64,000 bases of DNA from Rhodococcus antarcticus. GTDB taxonomy: Bacteria > Actinomycetota > Actinomycetes > Mycobacteriales > Mycobacteriaceae. Positions 21,029 to 34,193 of the stretch are shown here, in pieces. Where the stretch lies: positions 806,001-870,000 of the forward strand of contig NZ_CP110615.1 in assembly GCF_026153295.1 (NCBI RefSeq), written 5' to 3'. The position numbers and the translations under genes are program-made. Positions within the stretch are counted from its first letter, which is position 1, and every line of letters begins with the position of its first letter. The notes below the pieces were generated by a model. It did no database searches. It saw only the letters and a list, made by a program, of their open reading frames with translations, and was not told the origin of the DNA.

Positions 21029-22276
21029 ATGGCCACCCCCGCGAGCGCGTCGCCCCCCGCTGGCGGTGCCGTGGCCCCGGACCCCGGCACCCCGGCCTAC
21101 CTCGACCACGCCGCGACCACCCCGGTGCTGCCCGCCGCCGTGGCCGCGATGACGGCGGCCATGGCCGTGACGGGCAACGCGTCCTCGCTGCACGGCTCGG
21201 GTCGCGCCGCCCGCCGCCGCGTCGAGGAGTCCCGGGAGACCATCGCCCAGGCCCTGGGCGCGCGACCGTCGGAGGTCGTGTTCACCGCCGGCGGCACCGA
21301 GAGCGACAACCTGGCCGTCAAGGGCATCTACTGGGCGCGGCGGGCCGCGGACCCGCGCCACCGTCGGGTGGTGGCCAGCGCCGTCGAGCACCACGCGGTT
21401 CTGGACCCGGTGCAGTGGCTCGTCGAGCACGAGGACGCCGAGGTCACCTGGCTGCCCGTGGATCCGCTCGGCCGCGTGCACCCGGACGTCCTGCGCGCCG
21501 AGCTGGAGCGCCACGGGGACGAGACCGCGCTGGTGACGGTGATGTGGGCGAACAACGAGGTGGGCACGGTGAACCCGGTGCGGGAGCTCGCCGCGGTGGC
21601 CCGCTCGTTCGGGGTGCCGTTCCACACCGACGCCGTGCAGGCCGTGGGCCAGGTGCCGGTGGACTTCGCGGCGAGCGGGGCGGACGCCCTCACGATCACC
21701 GCCCACAAGATCGGCGGGCCGTTCGGAGCCGGGGCGCTGCTGCTCGGCCGGGACGTGCCCTGCGTCCCGCTGCTGCACGGTGGCGGCCACGAGCGCGACG
21801 TCCGCTCCGGCAGCCCCGACACCGCTGCGCTGGCCGGGTTCGCGGTGGCCACCCGGACGGCGGTGGACGCCCAGCCCGAGCGCGCCGCCCACCTGGCCGA
21901 GCTCCGCGACGCGCTCGTCGCCGGCGTTCTCGACGCGGTGCCCGACGCTGTGCTCAACGGTGACGCCGACCCCGCCGGACGGCTGCCCGGCAACGCGCAC
22001 CTCACCTTCCCCGGGTGCGAGGGCGACTCGCTGCTCATGCTCCTCGACGCCCGCGGTGTGGAGTGCTCCACGGGTTCGGCGTGCACCTCGGGCGTCGCCC
22101 GGCCCAGCCACGTGCTGGTGGCGATGGGGGCCGATCCGCGCGCGGCGCGGGGCTCGCTGCGCTTCTCCCTCGGCCACACCTCCACGCGCGCGGACGTCGA
22201 CCGCGTGGTCGCGGCCATCGCGCCGGTGGTGGAGCGGGCCCGGGCGGCAGGGTTCGCCTCGGCGGGTCGGGGCTGA
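21029..22276 (+). CDS. iscS: cysteine desulfurase IscS/NifS family
   Basis: 415 residues. Removes sulfur from cysteine as a persulfide for tRNA thiolation and Fe-S clusters. [10 protein letters not shown] is near residue 24, the PLP lysine is Lys227 in [15 protein letters not shown], and the persulfide cysteine is Cys352 in [19 protein letters not shown]. Immediately upstream of mnmA with 4 bp between, so it likely donates sulfur to MnmA. The first 22 residues are a Pro/Ala-rich extension. Confidence 0.95.
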   Translation: MATPASASPPAGGAVAPDPGTPAYLDHAATTPVLPAAVAAMTAAMAVTGNASSLHGSGRAARRRVEESRETIAQALGARPSEVVFTAGGTESDNLAVKGIYWARRAADPRHRRVVASAVEHHAVLDPVQWLVEHEDAEVTWLPVDPLGRVHPDVLRAELERHGDETALVTVMWANNEVGTVNPVRELAAVARSFGVPFHTDAVQAVGQVPVDFAASGADALTITAHKIGGPFGAGALLLGRDVPCVPLLHGGGHERDVRSGSPDTAALAGFAVATRTAVDAQPERAAHLAELRDALVAGVLDAVPDAVLNGDADPAGRLPGNAHLTFPGCEGDSLLMLLDARGVECSTGSACTSGVARPSHVLVAMGADPRAARGSLRFSLGHTSTRADVDRVVAAIAPVVERARAAGFASAGRG

Positions 22277-22280
22277 GCCC

Positions 22281-23402
22281 GTGCGCGTGCTGGCCGCGAT
22301 GAGCGGTGGGGTGGACTCGGCGGTGGCGGCGGCGCGGGTGGTGGCGGCCGGTCACGACGTGACGGGCGTGCACCTGGCGCTGGCGGCGGTGCCCGGGACC
22401 CTGCGCACGGGCAGCCGTGGCTGCTGCTCCAAGGAGGATGCCGGGGACGCCCGCCGGGCGGCGGACGTGCTGGGCATCCCGTTCTACGTGTGGGACTTCG
22501 CGGAGCGCTTCCGCGAGGACGTGGTGGACGACTTCGTGGACGCCTACGCCCGGGGCGAGACCCCCAACCCCTGCCTGCGCTGCAACGAGAAGATCAAGTT
22601 CGCGGCCCTGGCCGACAAGGCGGCCGCGCTCGGGTTCGATGCCGTGGCCACCGGGCACTACGCACGACTCGCCGACGGGGTGCTCCGTCGTGCGGTGGAC
22701 CCGGACAAGGACCAGTCCTACGTGCTCGGCGTGCTGAGCGCCGCCCAGCTCGCCCGGGCGATGTTCCCGCTCGGGGACACCGCCAAGCCGGCGGTGCGGG
22801 CCGAGGCGGCGCGGCGCGGGCTCGCGGTGGCCGCGAAGCCGGACAGCCACGACATCTGCTTCATCCCCTCCGGCGACACCCAGGCCTTCCTCGGGGCCCG
22901 CATCGGGGTGCGGCCCGGCGCGGTGGTCGACGCGGACACCGGGGCGGTGCTGGGCGGGCACTCCGGGGTGCACGGGTTCACCGTCGGCCAGCGCAAGGGC
23001 CTCGGGGTGGTGGGGCCGGCCCCGGACGGGCGGCCGCGCTACGTCACCTCGCTGGACGCGACCACGGGCACCGTCACCGTGGGAGGCGCGCAGCACCTGG
23101 ACGTGCACGGCCTCCAGACGTCGGTCGCCGTGTGGACCTCGGGGTCCGCGGCCCGTGAACCGTTCGCGTGCACGGTGCAGGTGCGCGCCCACGGTGGCCT
23201 GGCGCGCGCGGTCGTGCGCCCGGGACCCACCGGGCTGGGGGTGGAGCTGGGCGCGCCGCTGCGGGGGGTCGCCCCTGGTCAGACCGTGGTGCTGTACCGC
23301 CCGGACGTCGACGGGGACGTGGTGCTGGGCAGCGCCACGATCACGTCGACGTCCGGGGTGCGACCGGCGGTGGGCGCGGGGTCCCGGACCGCTCAGCTGT
23401 AG
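22281..23402 (+). CDS. mnmA: tRNA-specific 2-thiouridylase MnmA
   Basis: 373 residues, GTG 22281. Thiolates U34 of tRNA-Lys, -Glu and -Gln. The PP-loop SGGVDS is at residues 8-13, the catalytic Cys98 lies in [12 protein letters not shown] and the persulfide Cys193 in DICFIPSGD, matching the E. coli cysteine pair in spacing. C-terminal barrel domain from about residue 220. Co-directional with iscS; its stop overlaps the end of the converging small gene by 10 bp. Confidence 0.96.
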   Translation: MRVLAAMSGGVDSAVAAARVVAAGHDVTGVHLALAAVPGTLRTGSRGCCSKEDAGDARRAADVLGIPFYVWDFAERFREDVVDDFVDAYARGETPNPCLRCNEKIKFAALADKAAALGFDAVATGHYARLADGVLRRAVDPDKDQSYVLGVLSAAQLARAMFPLGDTAKPAVRAEAARRGLAVAAKPDSHDICFIPSGDTQAFLGARIGVRPGAVVDADTGAVLGGHSGVHGFTVGQRKGLGVVGPAPDGRPRYVTSLDATTGTVTVGGAQHLDVHGLQTSVAVWTSGSAAREPFACTVQVRAHGGLARAVVRPGPTGLGVELGAPLRGVAPGQTVVLYRPDVDGDVVLGSATITSTSGVRPAVGAGSRTAQL

Positions 23403-23695
23403 GGGTTGCTCGCGCTCACCTCGTGCACGGTGATGACCGGGGCCGCGGCGACCTTGCCCTCGAGCGAGCCGAGCAGCGCCTGGGTGTGCGGCGCCGCCAT
23501 GTGCGCGTCGAGGTCGGCCTTGGACTCCCACTTCTCTACCGAGAAGAACAGGGTCGGGTCCTCGGTGTCCCGGGTGAACCGGTAGTCGATGCAGCCCTTG
23601 TCGCCCCGGGAGGCGGCGGCGGTCGACGCGAGCAGGGCGACGACGCCGTCGGCGGCCTCCGCGGTGAAGTGGGCCTCGGCGATGACGATGATCAC
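23393..23695 (-). CDS. small ABM-domain monooxygenase-like protein
   Basis: 100 residues, GTG 23695 after a perfect AGGAGG ribosome-binding site. [21 protein letters not shown] and [22 protein letters not shown] are the pattern of antibiotic-biosynthesis-monooxygenase (quinol monooxygenase YgiN-like) dimers. The fold is clear; substrate is not. Confidence 0.8.
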   Translation of the reverse strand: MIIVIAEAHFTAEAADGVVALLASTAAASRGDKGCIDYRFTRDTEDPTLFFSVEKWESKADLDAHMAAPHTQALLGSLEGKVAAAPVITVHEVSASNPYS

Positions 23696-23795
23696 ATGTC
23701 CTCCTGGTGGTCGGGCCGACCGGCGTCGGCGCCCGGACCCAGACTGCACCCCGGCGGCCTCGGGCGGCAGGGCCGGGTGCGGTAGACAGGGCCCG

Positions 23796-24830
23796 GTGAC
23801 CACCCCCCCGCTGTCGTCGCTGCGTGATCTGCCCCCGGGCACGGCCACCGCCATCGGCTCGTGGCCGGGGACCGACCCGGTGGAGGCCGGCCGGGTGGTG
23901 CTCGGCGAGCTGGCGGTGCTGCCGCACCTGGTGGAGCTGCCGGGGCGCGGCGTGGGGGCCGACGTGATCGGCCGGACCGCCGCCCTGCTGGTCGACCTGG
24001 CCGTCGAGGTGGTGGCGTCGGGCTACCGCGTGGTGCCGCGACCCGGGCGGGACGCCCGCCGCGCCCACGACCTGCTGCGCCACGACCTGGACGCGCTCGA
24101 GGAGGCGGTCGAGCGCTCGGGCGCCACCCCGGCCGCGGTGAAGGTGCAGCTGGCCGGGCCGTGGACGCTGGCGGCCTCGGTGGAGCTGCGCACGGGCAAC
24201 CGGGTGCTCACCGACCCCGGCGCGGTCACCGAGTTCGCCGCCTCCCTCGCCGAGGGGGTGCGGGTGCACGCGGCGGAGGTGGCTCGGCGGCTCGGCGTCG
24301 GGGTGGTGGTGCAGCTGGACGAGCCGTCCCTGCCCGGCGTGCTCGCGGGTTCGCTGCCGACGGTCTCCGGGCTCACGACCATCGCCGCGGTCCCCGCCCC
24401 GGACGCGGAGGCCGCCCTGCGCATCGTGCTCGAGGCCGCCCCGGGCGCCACGGTGGTGCACTGCTGCGCCGCGGACGTGCCGTTCGGGGTGCTGCACCGC
24501 GCCGGTGCAGGCGCCGTCGCGGTGGACGTCTCACGGTTGCGGACCGGTGACCTGGACGGGGTGGGCGAGCTGCTGCAGGAGGGCGCGGGGGTGCTGCTGG
24601 GCCTGGTGCCGAGCACCGATCCCGGCCGACCGCCCACGCTGCACGAGCTCGCCGAGCCCGCCCTGCGACTGGTGGACCGCCTCGGGTTCTCCCGGGAGGT
24701 GCTCGCCACCCAGGTGCTCGTCACCCCGCAGTGCGGCCTGGCCGGGGCGAGCCCGGTGTGGGCGCGTCGGGCGCTGGCGCTGGCCACCGAGCTGGGCCGG
24801 GCGTTCGCGGAGCCCCCAGCGAGCTGGTGA
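23796..24830 (+). CDS. MetE C-terminal-like methionine synthase family protein
   Basis: 344 residues from GTG 23796; the extended frame upstream is rejected because homologues begin at about this point. Single UROD/MetE-like barrel, lacking the N-terminal half of MetE. Zinc ligands are plausible in VVHCCAADVPFG (His-x-Cys) near residue 221 and TPQCGLAG near residue 309. VQLDEPSLP matches the MetE active-site strand. Counterpart of Rv3015c (recalled). Whether it makes methionine, and from which methyl donor, cannot be told. Confidence 0.75.
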   Translation: MTTPPLSSLRDLPPGTATAIGSWPGTDPVEAGRVVLGELAVLPHLVELPGRGVGADVIGRTAALLVDLAVEVVASGYRVVPRPGRDARRAHDLLRHDLDALEEAVERSGATPAAVKVQLAGPWTLAASVELRTGNRVLTDPGAVTEFAASLAEGVRVHAAEVARRLGVGVVVQLDEPSLPGVLAGSLPTVSGLTTIAAVPAPDAEAALRIVLEAAPGATVVHCCAADVPFGVLHRAGAGAVAVDVSRLRTGDLDGVGELLQEGAGVLLGLVPSTDPGRPPTLHELAEPALRLVDRLGFSREVLATQVLVTPQCGLAGASPVWARRALALATELGRAFAEPPASW

Positions 24831-24880
24831 GCGGCTGCCGGGTGGCAGGCCCCTACCCCGCGCCGGGCACACTACGACCC

Positions 24881-25345
24881 ATGAGCGAGCACCGGCACCG
24901 CGAGTCCGTCGTCGTCTGCCGTTCCCCGGAGGCGGTGTACGCGATGGTCTCCGACGTCACCCGCACGGGCGAGTGGAGCCCCATCTGCACCGGGTGCTGG
25001 TGGGACGAGGGCGCCGGACCCACGGTCGGTTCGTCGTTCACCGGCCGCAACGAGATCCCCGGGCGCACCTGGGAGACCCGCTCGACGGTGACCGTCGCCG
25101 AGCCGGGTCAGGAGTTCGCGTTCGAGGTCGGGGAGTCCTTCGTCCGGTGGGCCTACTCCCTGGCGGCGGTGGACGGTGGCACCGAGCTCACCGAGTCGTG
25201 GGAGTTCCTGCCCGCCGGGCTCGCGATGTTCCGGGCGAAGTTCGGCGAGGCCGCCGAGGGGGAGATCGCCGACCGCACCGCGGCCGCGCACCGCAGCATC
25301 CCGCTCACCCTCGCCTCCATCAAGCGCATCGCCGAGGCCGCCTGA
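24881..25345 (+). CDS. SRPBCC family protein
   Basis: 154 residues, ATG 24881. ESVVVCRSPEAVYAMVSDVTRTGEWSP is the N-terminal strand-helix-helix of SRPBCC proteins, and ELTESWEFLPAG with a final long helix completes the fold. A ligand-binding or cyclase-like role is possible. It is a different protein from the SRPBCC gene at 20456 with little visible similarity. Confidence 0.75.
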   Translation: MSEHRHRESVVVCRSPEAVYAMVSDVTRTGEWSPICTGCWWDEGAGPTVGSSFTGRNEIPGRTWETRSTVTVAEPGQEFAFEVGESFVRWAYSLAAVDGGTELTESWEFLPAGLAMFRAKFGEAAEGEIADRTAAAHRSIPLTLASIKRIAEAA

Positions 25346-28029
<2,684 letters not shown>

Positions 28030-28057
28030 GCGGTCCGGCGCGGCCGGGTGCGGTCCG

Positions 28058-28708
28058 TCAGCGCAGGACGGTCGCCACGATCCCGGCCATGTGACCGAGC
28101 CGGGCCACCTCGGAGGGGCGGAACTCCGGGCCGCCCGGCCGACCGATCAGGAGCACCTGCTCCCCGCTGCCCAGCGGTGCCACGGCCAGGGTGGTGTCCA
28201 TCTCGCGCCAGACCTCCGGCACCCAGCCGGCCGTGGCGTCGAGCGCGGTGGGCGCCAGCAGCGGGAACCACGGGACCGGGACGACGCGGGTCTCGGGCGA
28301 GGCGGGACTGCCCACCACCCGGTAGGGACCGTCCGTGCCGCTGTGCATCACCGTCGCCCAGCCGACCCGCAGCACGCGGGGGATGCCGTCGACCAGGACC
28401 TGCAGGCGGTCCCCGATGGTCGCGGCGACGTGGTCGATGAGCTCGAGCTCGCCGTGGGTGTCCAGCACCCCGGTGTAGGGGCGCACGGAGTCCACCCGGA
28501 CGCCGTCGAGCAGCTCGGCGGCGGTGATGAGCGCGTCCGGCAGGGACCCCCGGGGGATGTCCACCACGAGGTCGTCGACCGCGAAGCCCTCCCCGCGCTC
28601 GACCACGTCCACGGAGAGGATGTCGGCGCCCACCGACCCGAGCGCCGTGGCCAGGGCACCCAGGCTCCCGGGCCTGTCGGGCACGCGCGCGCGCAGCAGG
28701 AACGACAT
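28058..28708 (-). CDS. ACT-domain protein (Rv3013-like)
   Basis: 216 residues, ATG 28708. An N-terminal ACT domain is seen in LRARVPDRPGSLGALATALGSVGADI, followed by an ACT-like or GAF-like second half (WATVMHSGTDGPYRVVGSPA). No catalytic domain, so a small-molecule sensor is likely. Divergent from gatC across a gap with a long palindrome. Counterpart of Rv3013 (recalled). Confidence 0.75.
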   Translation of the reverse strand: MSFLLRARVPDRPGSLGALATALGSVGADILSVDVVERGEGFAVDDLVVDIPRGSLPDALITAAELLDGVRVDSVRPYTGVLDTHGELELIDHVAATIGDRLQVLVDGIPRVLRVGWATVMHSGTDGPYRVVGSPASPETRVVPVPWFPLLAPTALDATAGWVPEVWREMDTTLAVAPLGSGEQVLLIGRPGGPEFRPSEVARLGHMAGIVATVLR

Positions 28709-28758
28709 GACCACGATCTTCGCACCCACCCACGGTCGCCCGGGCCCGGTGACCACGG

Positions 28759-28778
28759 ACGTCACGCAGCCGTGACGT
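28759..28778. promoter_or_regulatory. 20-bp palindrome between ACT gene and gatC
   Basis: ACGTCACGCAGCCGTGACGT: perfect 8-base arms with a CAGC centre, 51 bp from the ACT-gene start and 151 bp from gatC. Could be an operator for either gene or a hairpin. Confidence 0.45.
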
Positions 28779-28928
28779 GACCAACACCCACGGGCTCGAC
28801 GCCGGTCGTGGTCAGCCCGGTGGTGGCGCCCCCCTGGTGCGGGAGGTCGCCGCCCGGCTGGGGAGGGGGCTGCGGTGCCCGCACTAGAGTTGGTGGTGTT
28901 CCCCGTCGTAGACCTCTGGAGCACGACT

Positions 28929-29228
28929 GTGCCTGCCATCACCCGTGACGAGGTCGCGCACCTCGCCCGGCTCGCCCGCCTCGCGGTCACCGAGACCGAG
29001 CTCGACGCCTTCGCCGGGCAGCTCGACGCGATCCTCACCCACGTCGCCGCGGTGTCGGAGGTGGCGGCCGACGACGTGCCGCCGACCAGCCACCCGGTGG
29101 ACCTGACCAACGTGGTCCGCCCGGACGTGGTGGTCCCGGGGCTGAGCCAGGCGCAGGCGCTCTCCGGGGCACCGGCCGCCGAGGACGGCCGCTTCCGCGT
29201 GCCGCAGATCCTGGGGGACGGGCAGTGA
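28929..29228 (+). CDS. gatC: Glu-tRNA(Gln) amidotransferase subunit C
   Basis: 99 residues from GTG 28929. [21 protein letters not shown] is the standard GatC N terminus and [15 protein letters not shown] the GatA/GatB-contacting loop. The C subunit wraps and stabilises GatA. Its stop overlaps the gatA GTG as GTGA. The start of the open frame at 28875 is rejected because the family starts here. Confidence 0.96.
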   Translation: MPAITRDEVAHLARLARLAVTETELDAFAGQLDAILTHVAAVSEVAADDVPPTSHPVDLTNVVRPDVVVPGLSQAQALSGAPAAEDGRFRVPQILGDGQ

Positions 29229-30715
29229 CGACCGACCTCACCCGCCTCTCCGCCGCCGAGCTCGCGGGCCTCGTGCACAGCCGGGAGGTGTCGTCGGTGG
29301 AGGTCACCCAGGCGCACCTGGACCGCATCGGTGCCGTGGACAGGCGCGTGCACGCGTTCCTGCACGTCGACGCCGCGGCGGCCCTGGGTGCCGCCCGCGC
29401 GGTCGACGAGTCCCTGGCTGCCGGCGGTCCGCCCGCCTCCGCGCTGGCCGGCGTCCCCCTCGCGCTCAAGGACGTGTTCACCACCACGGACATGCCCACC
29501 ACGTGCGGCTCGCGGATCCTCGAGGGCTGGGTCTCGCCCTACGACTCCACCGTGACCTCGAGGTTGCGGGCGGCCGGCGTCCCCGTGCTGGGCAAGACCA
29601 ACATGGACGAGTTCGCGATGGGTTCCTCCACCGAGAACTCCGCCTACGGGCCCACCCGCAACCCCTGGTCGCTGGACCGGGTGCCCGGCGGCTCCGGTGG
29701 TGGATCGGCGGCCGCCCTGGCGTCCTTCGAGGCCCCGCTGGCCATCGGGACCGACACCGGTGGCTCCATCCGCCAGCCCGCGGCGCTCACCGGCACCGTC
29801 GGGGTCAAGCCCACCTACGGCACCGTCTCCCGCTACGGCCTCGTCGCGTGCGCGTCCTCGCTGGACCAGGGTGGGCCGTGCGGGCGCTCCGTGCTGGACA
29901 CCGCGCTGCTGCACGCCGTGGTCGCCGGGCACGACCCGCGCGACTCCACCTCCGTCGACGTCCCCGTCGCTGCCGTCGTCGAGGCGGCCCGCGAGGGCGC
30001 GAACGGCGACCTCCGTGGCGTGCGGGTGGGCGTGGTGCGCGAGCTGGGCGGCGACGCCTACGCCCCCGGCGTCCTGAGCTCGTTCCAGGCCGCCGTGGCG
30101 CAGCTGGAGGCCCTCGGTGCGGAGGTGGTGGAGGTGAGCTGCCCCAGCTTCGTCCACGCCATCGCCGCCTACTACCTGATCCTGCCCAGCGAGGTCAGCT
30201 CCAACCTCGCCCGCTTCGACGCCATGCGCTACGGCCTGCGGGTGGGCGACGACGGCACGCACAGCGCGGAGGAGGTCATGGCCGCCACCCGCGACGCCGG
30301 GTTCGGTCCGGAGGTGAAGCGCCGCATCATGATCGGCACCTACGCGCTGTCGGCCGGCTACTACGACGCCTACTACGGCCAGGCCCAGAAGGTGCGCACG
30401 CTGATCTCCCGGGACTTCGCCGCGGCGTACGAGCAGGCCGACGTGCTCCTGTCGCCCACCTCGCCGAGCACCGCGTGGCCGCTCGGCGAGAAGGTGGGCG
30501 ACCCCCTGGCCATGTACCTGCAGGACCTGTGCACCATCCCCACCAACCTGGCCGGGGGCGCGGCGATGTCGCTGCCGTCCGGGCTGTCGGCCGACGACGG
30601 ACTCCCGGTGGGGCTGCAGATCATGGCCCCGGCCCTGGCCGACGAGCGGCTCTACCGGGTGGGGGCGGCCTACGAGGTGGCGCGCGGTCCGCTCGCCGGG
30701 GCCCCCGAGCTCTGA
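29225..30715 (+). CDS. gatA: Glu-tRNA(Gln) amidotransferase subunit A
   Basis: 496 residues. Amidase that releases ammonia from glutamine for GatB. Lys-Ser-Ser catalytic triad: Lys82 in PLALKDVF, Ser157 in [11 protein letters not shown], Ser181 in [11 protein letters not shown]. Coupled to gatC. The 3' end overlaps the converging MFS gene by 46 bp. Confidence 0.97.
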   Translation: MTTDLTRLSAAELAGLVHSREVSSVEVTQAHLDRIGAVDRRVHAFLHVDAAAALGAARAVDESLAAGGPPASALAGVPLALKDVFTTTDMPTTCGSRILEGWVSPYDSTVTSRLRAAGVPVLGKTNMDEFAMGSSTENSAYGPTRNPWSLDRVPGGSGGGSAAALASFEAPLAIGTDTGGSIRQPAALTGTVGVKPTYGTVSRYGLVACASSLDQGGPCGRSVLDTALLHAVVAGHDPRDSTSVDVPVAAVVEAAREGANGDLRGVRVGVVRELGGDAYAPGVLSSFQAAVAQLEALGAEVVEVSCPSFVHAIAAYYLILPSEVSSNLARFDAMRYGLRVGDDGTHSAEEVMAATRDAGFGPEVKRRIMIGTYALSAGYYDAYYGQAQKVRTLISRDFAAAYEQADVLLSPTSPSTAWPLGEKVGDPLAMYLQDLCTIPTNLAGGAAMSLPSGLSADDGLPVGLQIMAPALADERLYRVGAAYEVARGPLAGAPEL

Positions 30716-31911
30716 CCGGTCCGGTCGTCGGGGGCGGAGGTGGCCGGTGGTCGGATCATCAGCACCACCCCGACGGCCGCCGCGCCGATGACGAGCCCGA
30801 GCACCGCGACGACGGTGAAGCCGCGCGCCTCGATCAGCGCCCCGGCCACCGGGGGGCCGAGTGCGGACCCCACCGCGGCCGAGGTGTAGAGCACCCCGAG
30901 CAGCCCGCCCAGGCCCTGCACGCCGAAGGTCTGCGCGGCCACGGCGGGCCCGAGCGCGACGAACCCGCCGTAGCCCACCCCGAGCACCACGGCGAACACG
31001 ACCAGCCGGGCGTACCCGGGCACCCCGAGCCAGAGCGCGTAGCTCGCGGCCATGGCCACGAAGCACCCCTGGTAGGTGCGCACCACGCCGAGACGGTCGG
31101 CCAGCCCGCCCAGCGCCAGGCGCCCGACGATGCTGGCCGCGCCGATCACCCCCACCAGTGCGGCGGCGGCCACCGTGCCGGCCCCCGTGGTGGCTGCGTA
31201 GGCGGGCAGGTGCACGAACGGAACGAACAGCACGGCCGTCAGCAGCACCTGCGACCCGTAGAGGCGGCGGAAGGCCGGGGTGCGCAGCCGTGGGCGCAGC
31301 GGCGGCACCGGGCCGGATCCGAACGCCACGGGCGCGGGCCTGAGCACGGCGGCGCAGCCCAGCAGCACCGCCACCGCCACCGCGGCCAGGACCAGGTAGG
31401 CATCCCGCCAGCCGACCGCGTCGATGAGGGCCGCCCCCACCGGAGCCCCCACCAGGGTCCCGGCCCCGATGCCGGACACCGCCACCCCGACGGCCACGGT
31501 GCGGCGGCGGTCGAACCAGGCGCCCACCACGGCCACCAGGGGCACGTAGCCGCACGCGACCCCCACCCCCACCCCCAGCCCGTGACCGAGCGCGGCCTGC
31601 CACAGGCTGGTCGCCCGCGAGGTGACCACGAGCCCGAGCCCGAGCGCCAGCGCGCCGACGAGCAGGACCTTCTGCGGTCCCACCCGGTCCACCGCCGCCC
31701 CCGACACGGCGCCGAGGGCGAAGAACAAGAACGTGGTCAGGGAGAACACCGCGGCGGTGGCGGCCCGGCTGCTGCCCAGCTCGGTGCTGATCGGGGCCAG
31801 GAACGCGGCGAAGCCGTAGGCCACGCCGAAGACGGTGAACATGGCGAGGAAGGCCGCTGCGGTGACGGCCCAGGCGCGGGGGCCGTCGATCCCGAGCGTC
31901 GGTGCCGTCAT
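30670..31911 (-). CDS. MFS transporter, OFA-like
   Basis: 413 residues with twelve predicted membrane helices in two sets of six. The loop between helices 2 and 3 reads [18 protein letters not shown], and the repeat in the second half is [15 protein letters not shown], the MFS signature. The length and 6+6 layout resemble monocarboxylate/oxalate-formate antiporter relatives. Substrate unknown. TACCGT (31919-31924, minus) ends 7 nt before ATG 31911, indicating a leaderless mRNA. Overlaps the gatA 3' end in antisense. Confidence 0.85.
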   Translation of the reverse strand: MTAPTLGIDGPRAWAVTAAAFLAMFTVFGVAYGFAAFLAPISTELGSSRAATAAVFSLTTFLFFALGAVSGAAVDRVGPQKVLLVGALALGLGLVVTSRATSLWQAALGHGLGVGVGVACGYVPLVAVVGAWFDRRRTVAVGVAVSGIGAGTLVGAPVGAALIDAVGWRDAYLVLAAVAVAVLLGCAAVLRPAPVAFGSGPVPPLRPRLRTPAFRRLYGSQVLLTAVLFVPFVHLPAYAATTGAGTVAAAALVGVIGAASIVGRLALGGLADRLGVVRTYQGCFVAMAASYALWLGVPGYARLVVFAVVLGVGYGGFVALGPAVAAQTFGVQGLGGLLGVLYTSAAVGSALGPPVAGALIEARGFTVVAVLGLVIGAAAVGVVLMIRPPATSAPDDRTGQSSGAPASGPRATS

Positions 31912-31918
31912 GCGGCGG

Positions 31919-31924
31919 ACGGTA
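31919..31924 (-). promoter_or_regulatory. -10 box of leaderless MFS gene
   Basis: TACCGT on the minus strand, 7 nt before the ATG. Confidence 0.45.
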
Positions 31925-32032
31925 GCGGGTGCCGGCTGGGCGGCTGGTCTGTATCGATCCGGGGGCGGTGTACCGCTGCCTCTGCCGGTCCCGGCAGGAT
32001 GGAGACCTCGCCCACCTCAGGAGGACCGACTC

Positions 32033-33061
32033 GTGCGCATCGGAGTGCTGACCGGTGGCGGTGACTGTCCCGGGTTGAACGCCGTCATCCGATCGGTGGT
32101 CCGCAGCTCGGACAACCTGTTCGGCAGCTCGGTCGTCGGCTTCCGCGACGGCTGGCGCGGGCTGCTCGAGGACAGGGCGATGGAGCTCGACGTCACCAAG
32201 GCGGACGGGATCCTGACCCGCGGCGGCACCATCCTCGGCTCGGCCCGGGTGAACCCGGAGGTGTTCCGCGACGGCCTCGAGACCGTCCGGGAGACCCTGC
32301 GCGCCCGCGGCGTGGACGTGCTCATCCCCATCGGCGGCGAGGGCACGCTGACCGCGGCGAGCTGGCTCGCCGACAACGGCGTGCCCGTCGTGGGGGTGCC
32401 CAAGACCATCGACAACGACATCGACGGGACCGACCTCACCTTCGGCTTCGACACCGCCGTGTCCATCGCCACCGACGCGATCGACCGGCTGCACACCACC
32501 GCCGAGTCGCACCAGCGCGTCCTGCTGTGCGAGGTGATGGGCCGCCACGCCGGGTGGATCGCGCTGCACGCGGGCCTCGCCTCGGGCGCGCACCTGACCC
32601 TGGTGCCGGAGCAGCCCTTCGACGTCGACGAGGTCTGCGCGATGGTCTCGGCCCGGTTCGCGCGCGGCGACCAGCACTTCATCGCCGTGGTCGCCGAGGG
32701 GGCCACGCCGAAGGAGGGCTCCATGGAGTTCCGGGTGGGGGGCATCGACGAGTTCGGCCACCGCCGCTTCACCGGTGTGGCCCAGCAGCTCGGCGAGGAG
32801 ATCGAGCGGCGCATCGGCAAGGAGGTTCGCACCACCGTCCTCGGTCACGTCCAGCGCGGCGGCACCCCCACGGCGTTCGACCGGGTGCTGGCCACCCGCT
32901 TCGGCCTGCACGCCGCCATCGCCGCGCACGAGGGACGCACCGGGCAGATGGTCGCACTGCGCGGCACGGACATCACGCTGATCCCGCTCGCCGACGCGAC
33001 GAAGCACCTCAAGACCGTGACGCCCGAGCGCCTGGCCGAGGTGGTCTCCTTCTTCGGCTGA
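32033..33061 (+). CDS. pfkA: 6-phosphofructokinase PfkA
   Basis: 342 residues from GTG 32033 preceded by AGGAGG. Phosphorylates fructose-6-phosphate. [17 protein letters not shown] at the N terminus, GGEGTL at 101-106 and [10 protein letters not shown] at 123-132 with catalytic Asp127. Gly104 with Lys124 is the combination seen in ATP-dependent actinomycete enzymes; PPi-dependent enzymes carry Asp104 with Lys124. Lies between gatA and gatB, as in M. tuberculosis (recalled). Confidence 0.96.
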   Translation: MRIGVLTGGGDCPGLNAVIRSVVRSSDNLFGSSVVGFRDGWRGLLEDRAMELDVTKADGILTRGGTILGSARVNPEVFRDGLETVRETLRARGVDVLIPIGGEGTLTAASWLADNGVPVVGVPKTIDNDIDGTDLTFGFDTAVSIATDAIDRLHTTAESHQRVLLCEVMGRHAGWIALHAGLASGAHLTLVPEQPFDVDEVCAMVSARFARGDQHFIAVVAEGATPKEGSMEFRVGGIDEFGHRRFTGVAQQLGEEIERRIGKEVRTTVLGHVQRGGTPTAFDRVLATRFGLHAAIAAHEGRTGQMVALRGTDITLIPLADATKHLKTVTPERLAEVVSFFG

Positions 33062-33079
33062 GCCGGGGACCGCGGTGGG

Positions 33080-33085
33080 TAGCGT
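33080..33085 (+). promoter_or_regulatory. -10 box of leaderless EgtE-like gene
   Basis: TAGCGT ends 7 nt before ATG 33093. Confidence 0.45.
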
Positions 33086-33092
33086 CGTCGCC

Positions 33093-34193
33093 ATGCCGCC
33101 GCCCCCCGAGCTCGCCGACGCCTGGCGCACCGCCCGCCCGGAACCCGACCTGCTGCACCTCGACTCGGCCGCCGCCGGGCGCAGCTCGCGCGCGGTGCTC
33201 TCCGCCGTGACCGCGCACCTGGAGCGCGAGGCCCGCACCGGCGGGTACGTCGCCGCGGCGCAGGCGGCCCCGGAGCTGGACCGGGTGCGCGCGGACCTCG
33301 CCGGGCTGCTCGGCCACGCGCCGCAGGACACCGTGCTCACCGAGAGCGCCGTGTCCGCGCTCTCGGTGCTGCTGGAGGCCTGGCGGCTGCCACCGGGATC
33401 CACCGTGCTGGTGAGCCCGGGGGAGTACGGCCCCAACCTGGCGCGGTTCGCGCGCTGGGGGCTCGTCGTCGAGGCGATGGCCACCGCCGATGCCGTGGGT
33501 CACGTGGACCTCGACGCGCTGCGCGCCCGGCTCGCCGCCCGGCCGCCCGCGCTGGTGCACCTGTGCCACCTCGGCTCGCACCGCGGGGTGGTGCAGCCCG
33601 CCGCCGAGGTGGTGGTCCTCGCCCGCGCGGCCGGGGTGCCGGTGGTGGTCGACTCCGCACAGGCACTGGGCCACGTCGACACCGCCCTGGGCGCCGACGC
33701 CGTCTACGCGACCAGCCGCAAGTGGCTCGCCGGCCCGCGCGGGGTCGGGGTGCTGGCGGTGCGGCCGGGCCTGCTCGACGTGCCCACGGCCGGCCTCGAG
33801 TCGGCGGAGGCGTTCGTGGCCGGGCGGATCGGGCTCGGGGTCGCGCTCGCCGAGCACCTCGCGCTCGACCCGTCCCGCGTGCACGCCGGGTTGGCCGCAC
33901 GCGGTCGGGCCACTCGCGAGGCCCTGGACGGCACCGCGGGCTGGAGGACGGTGGAGCCCGTGGACGAGCCGTCGGCCACGACCACCCTCGCGCCGCCGGT
34001 GGGCTGGACGGATGCGGGGGTCGAGACCGCCCAGCAGCAGCTGCGCGTCGAGCACGGGGTGCTGGTGACCTCGGCGGGGGTGTGGCGGGCCCCGCTGGAG
34101 GCCACCCGCACCGTCCTGCGGGTGAGCCCGCACCTGGACGCCACGGCCGAGGACCTCGACCGGCTCGCCCGCGCGCTCACCGCCGTCAGCTAG
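33093..34193 (+). CDS. egtE: class V aminotransferase-fold PLP enzyme, EgtE-like
   Basis: 366 residues, ATG 33093 supported by a TAGCGT box 7 nt upstream. Begins LLHLDSAAAGRSS and has REARTGGYVAAAQAAPELDRVR, resembling ergothioneine C-S lyase EgtE; the PLP lysine is in YATSRKWLAGPRGVGVLAV near residue 212. EgtE would cleave hercynyl-cysteine sulfoxide to ergothioneine. No egtA-D genes are in the window, so a general cysteine-desulfurase/lyase assignment remains possible. Confidence 0.65.
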   Translation: MPPPPELADAWRTARPEPDLLHLDSAAAGRSSRAVLSAVTAHLEREARTGGYVAAAQAAPELDRVRADLAGLLGHAPQDTVLTESAVSALSVLLEAWRLPPGSTVLVSPGEYGPNLARFARWGLVVEAMATADAVGHVDLDALRARLAARPPALVHLCHLGSHRGVVQPAAEVVVLARAAGVPVVVDSAQALGHVDTALGADAVYATSRKWLAGPRGVGVLAVRPGLLDVPTAGLESAEAFVAGRIGLGVALAEHLALDPSRVHAGLAARGRATREALDGTAGWRTVEPVDEPSATTTLAPPVGWTDAGVETAQQQLRVEHGVLVTSAGVWRAPLEATRTVLRVSPHLDATAEDLDRLARALTAVS

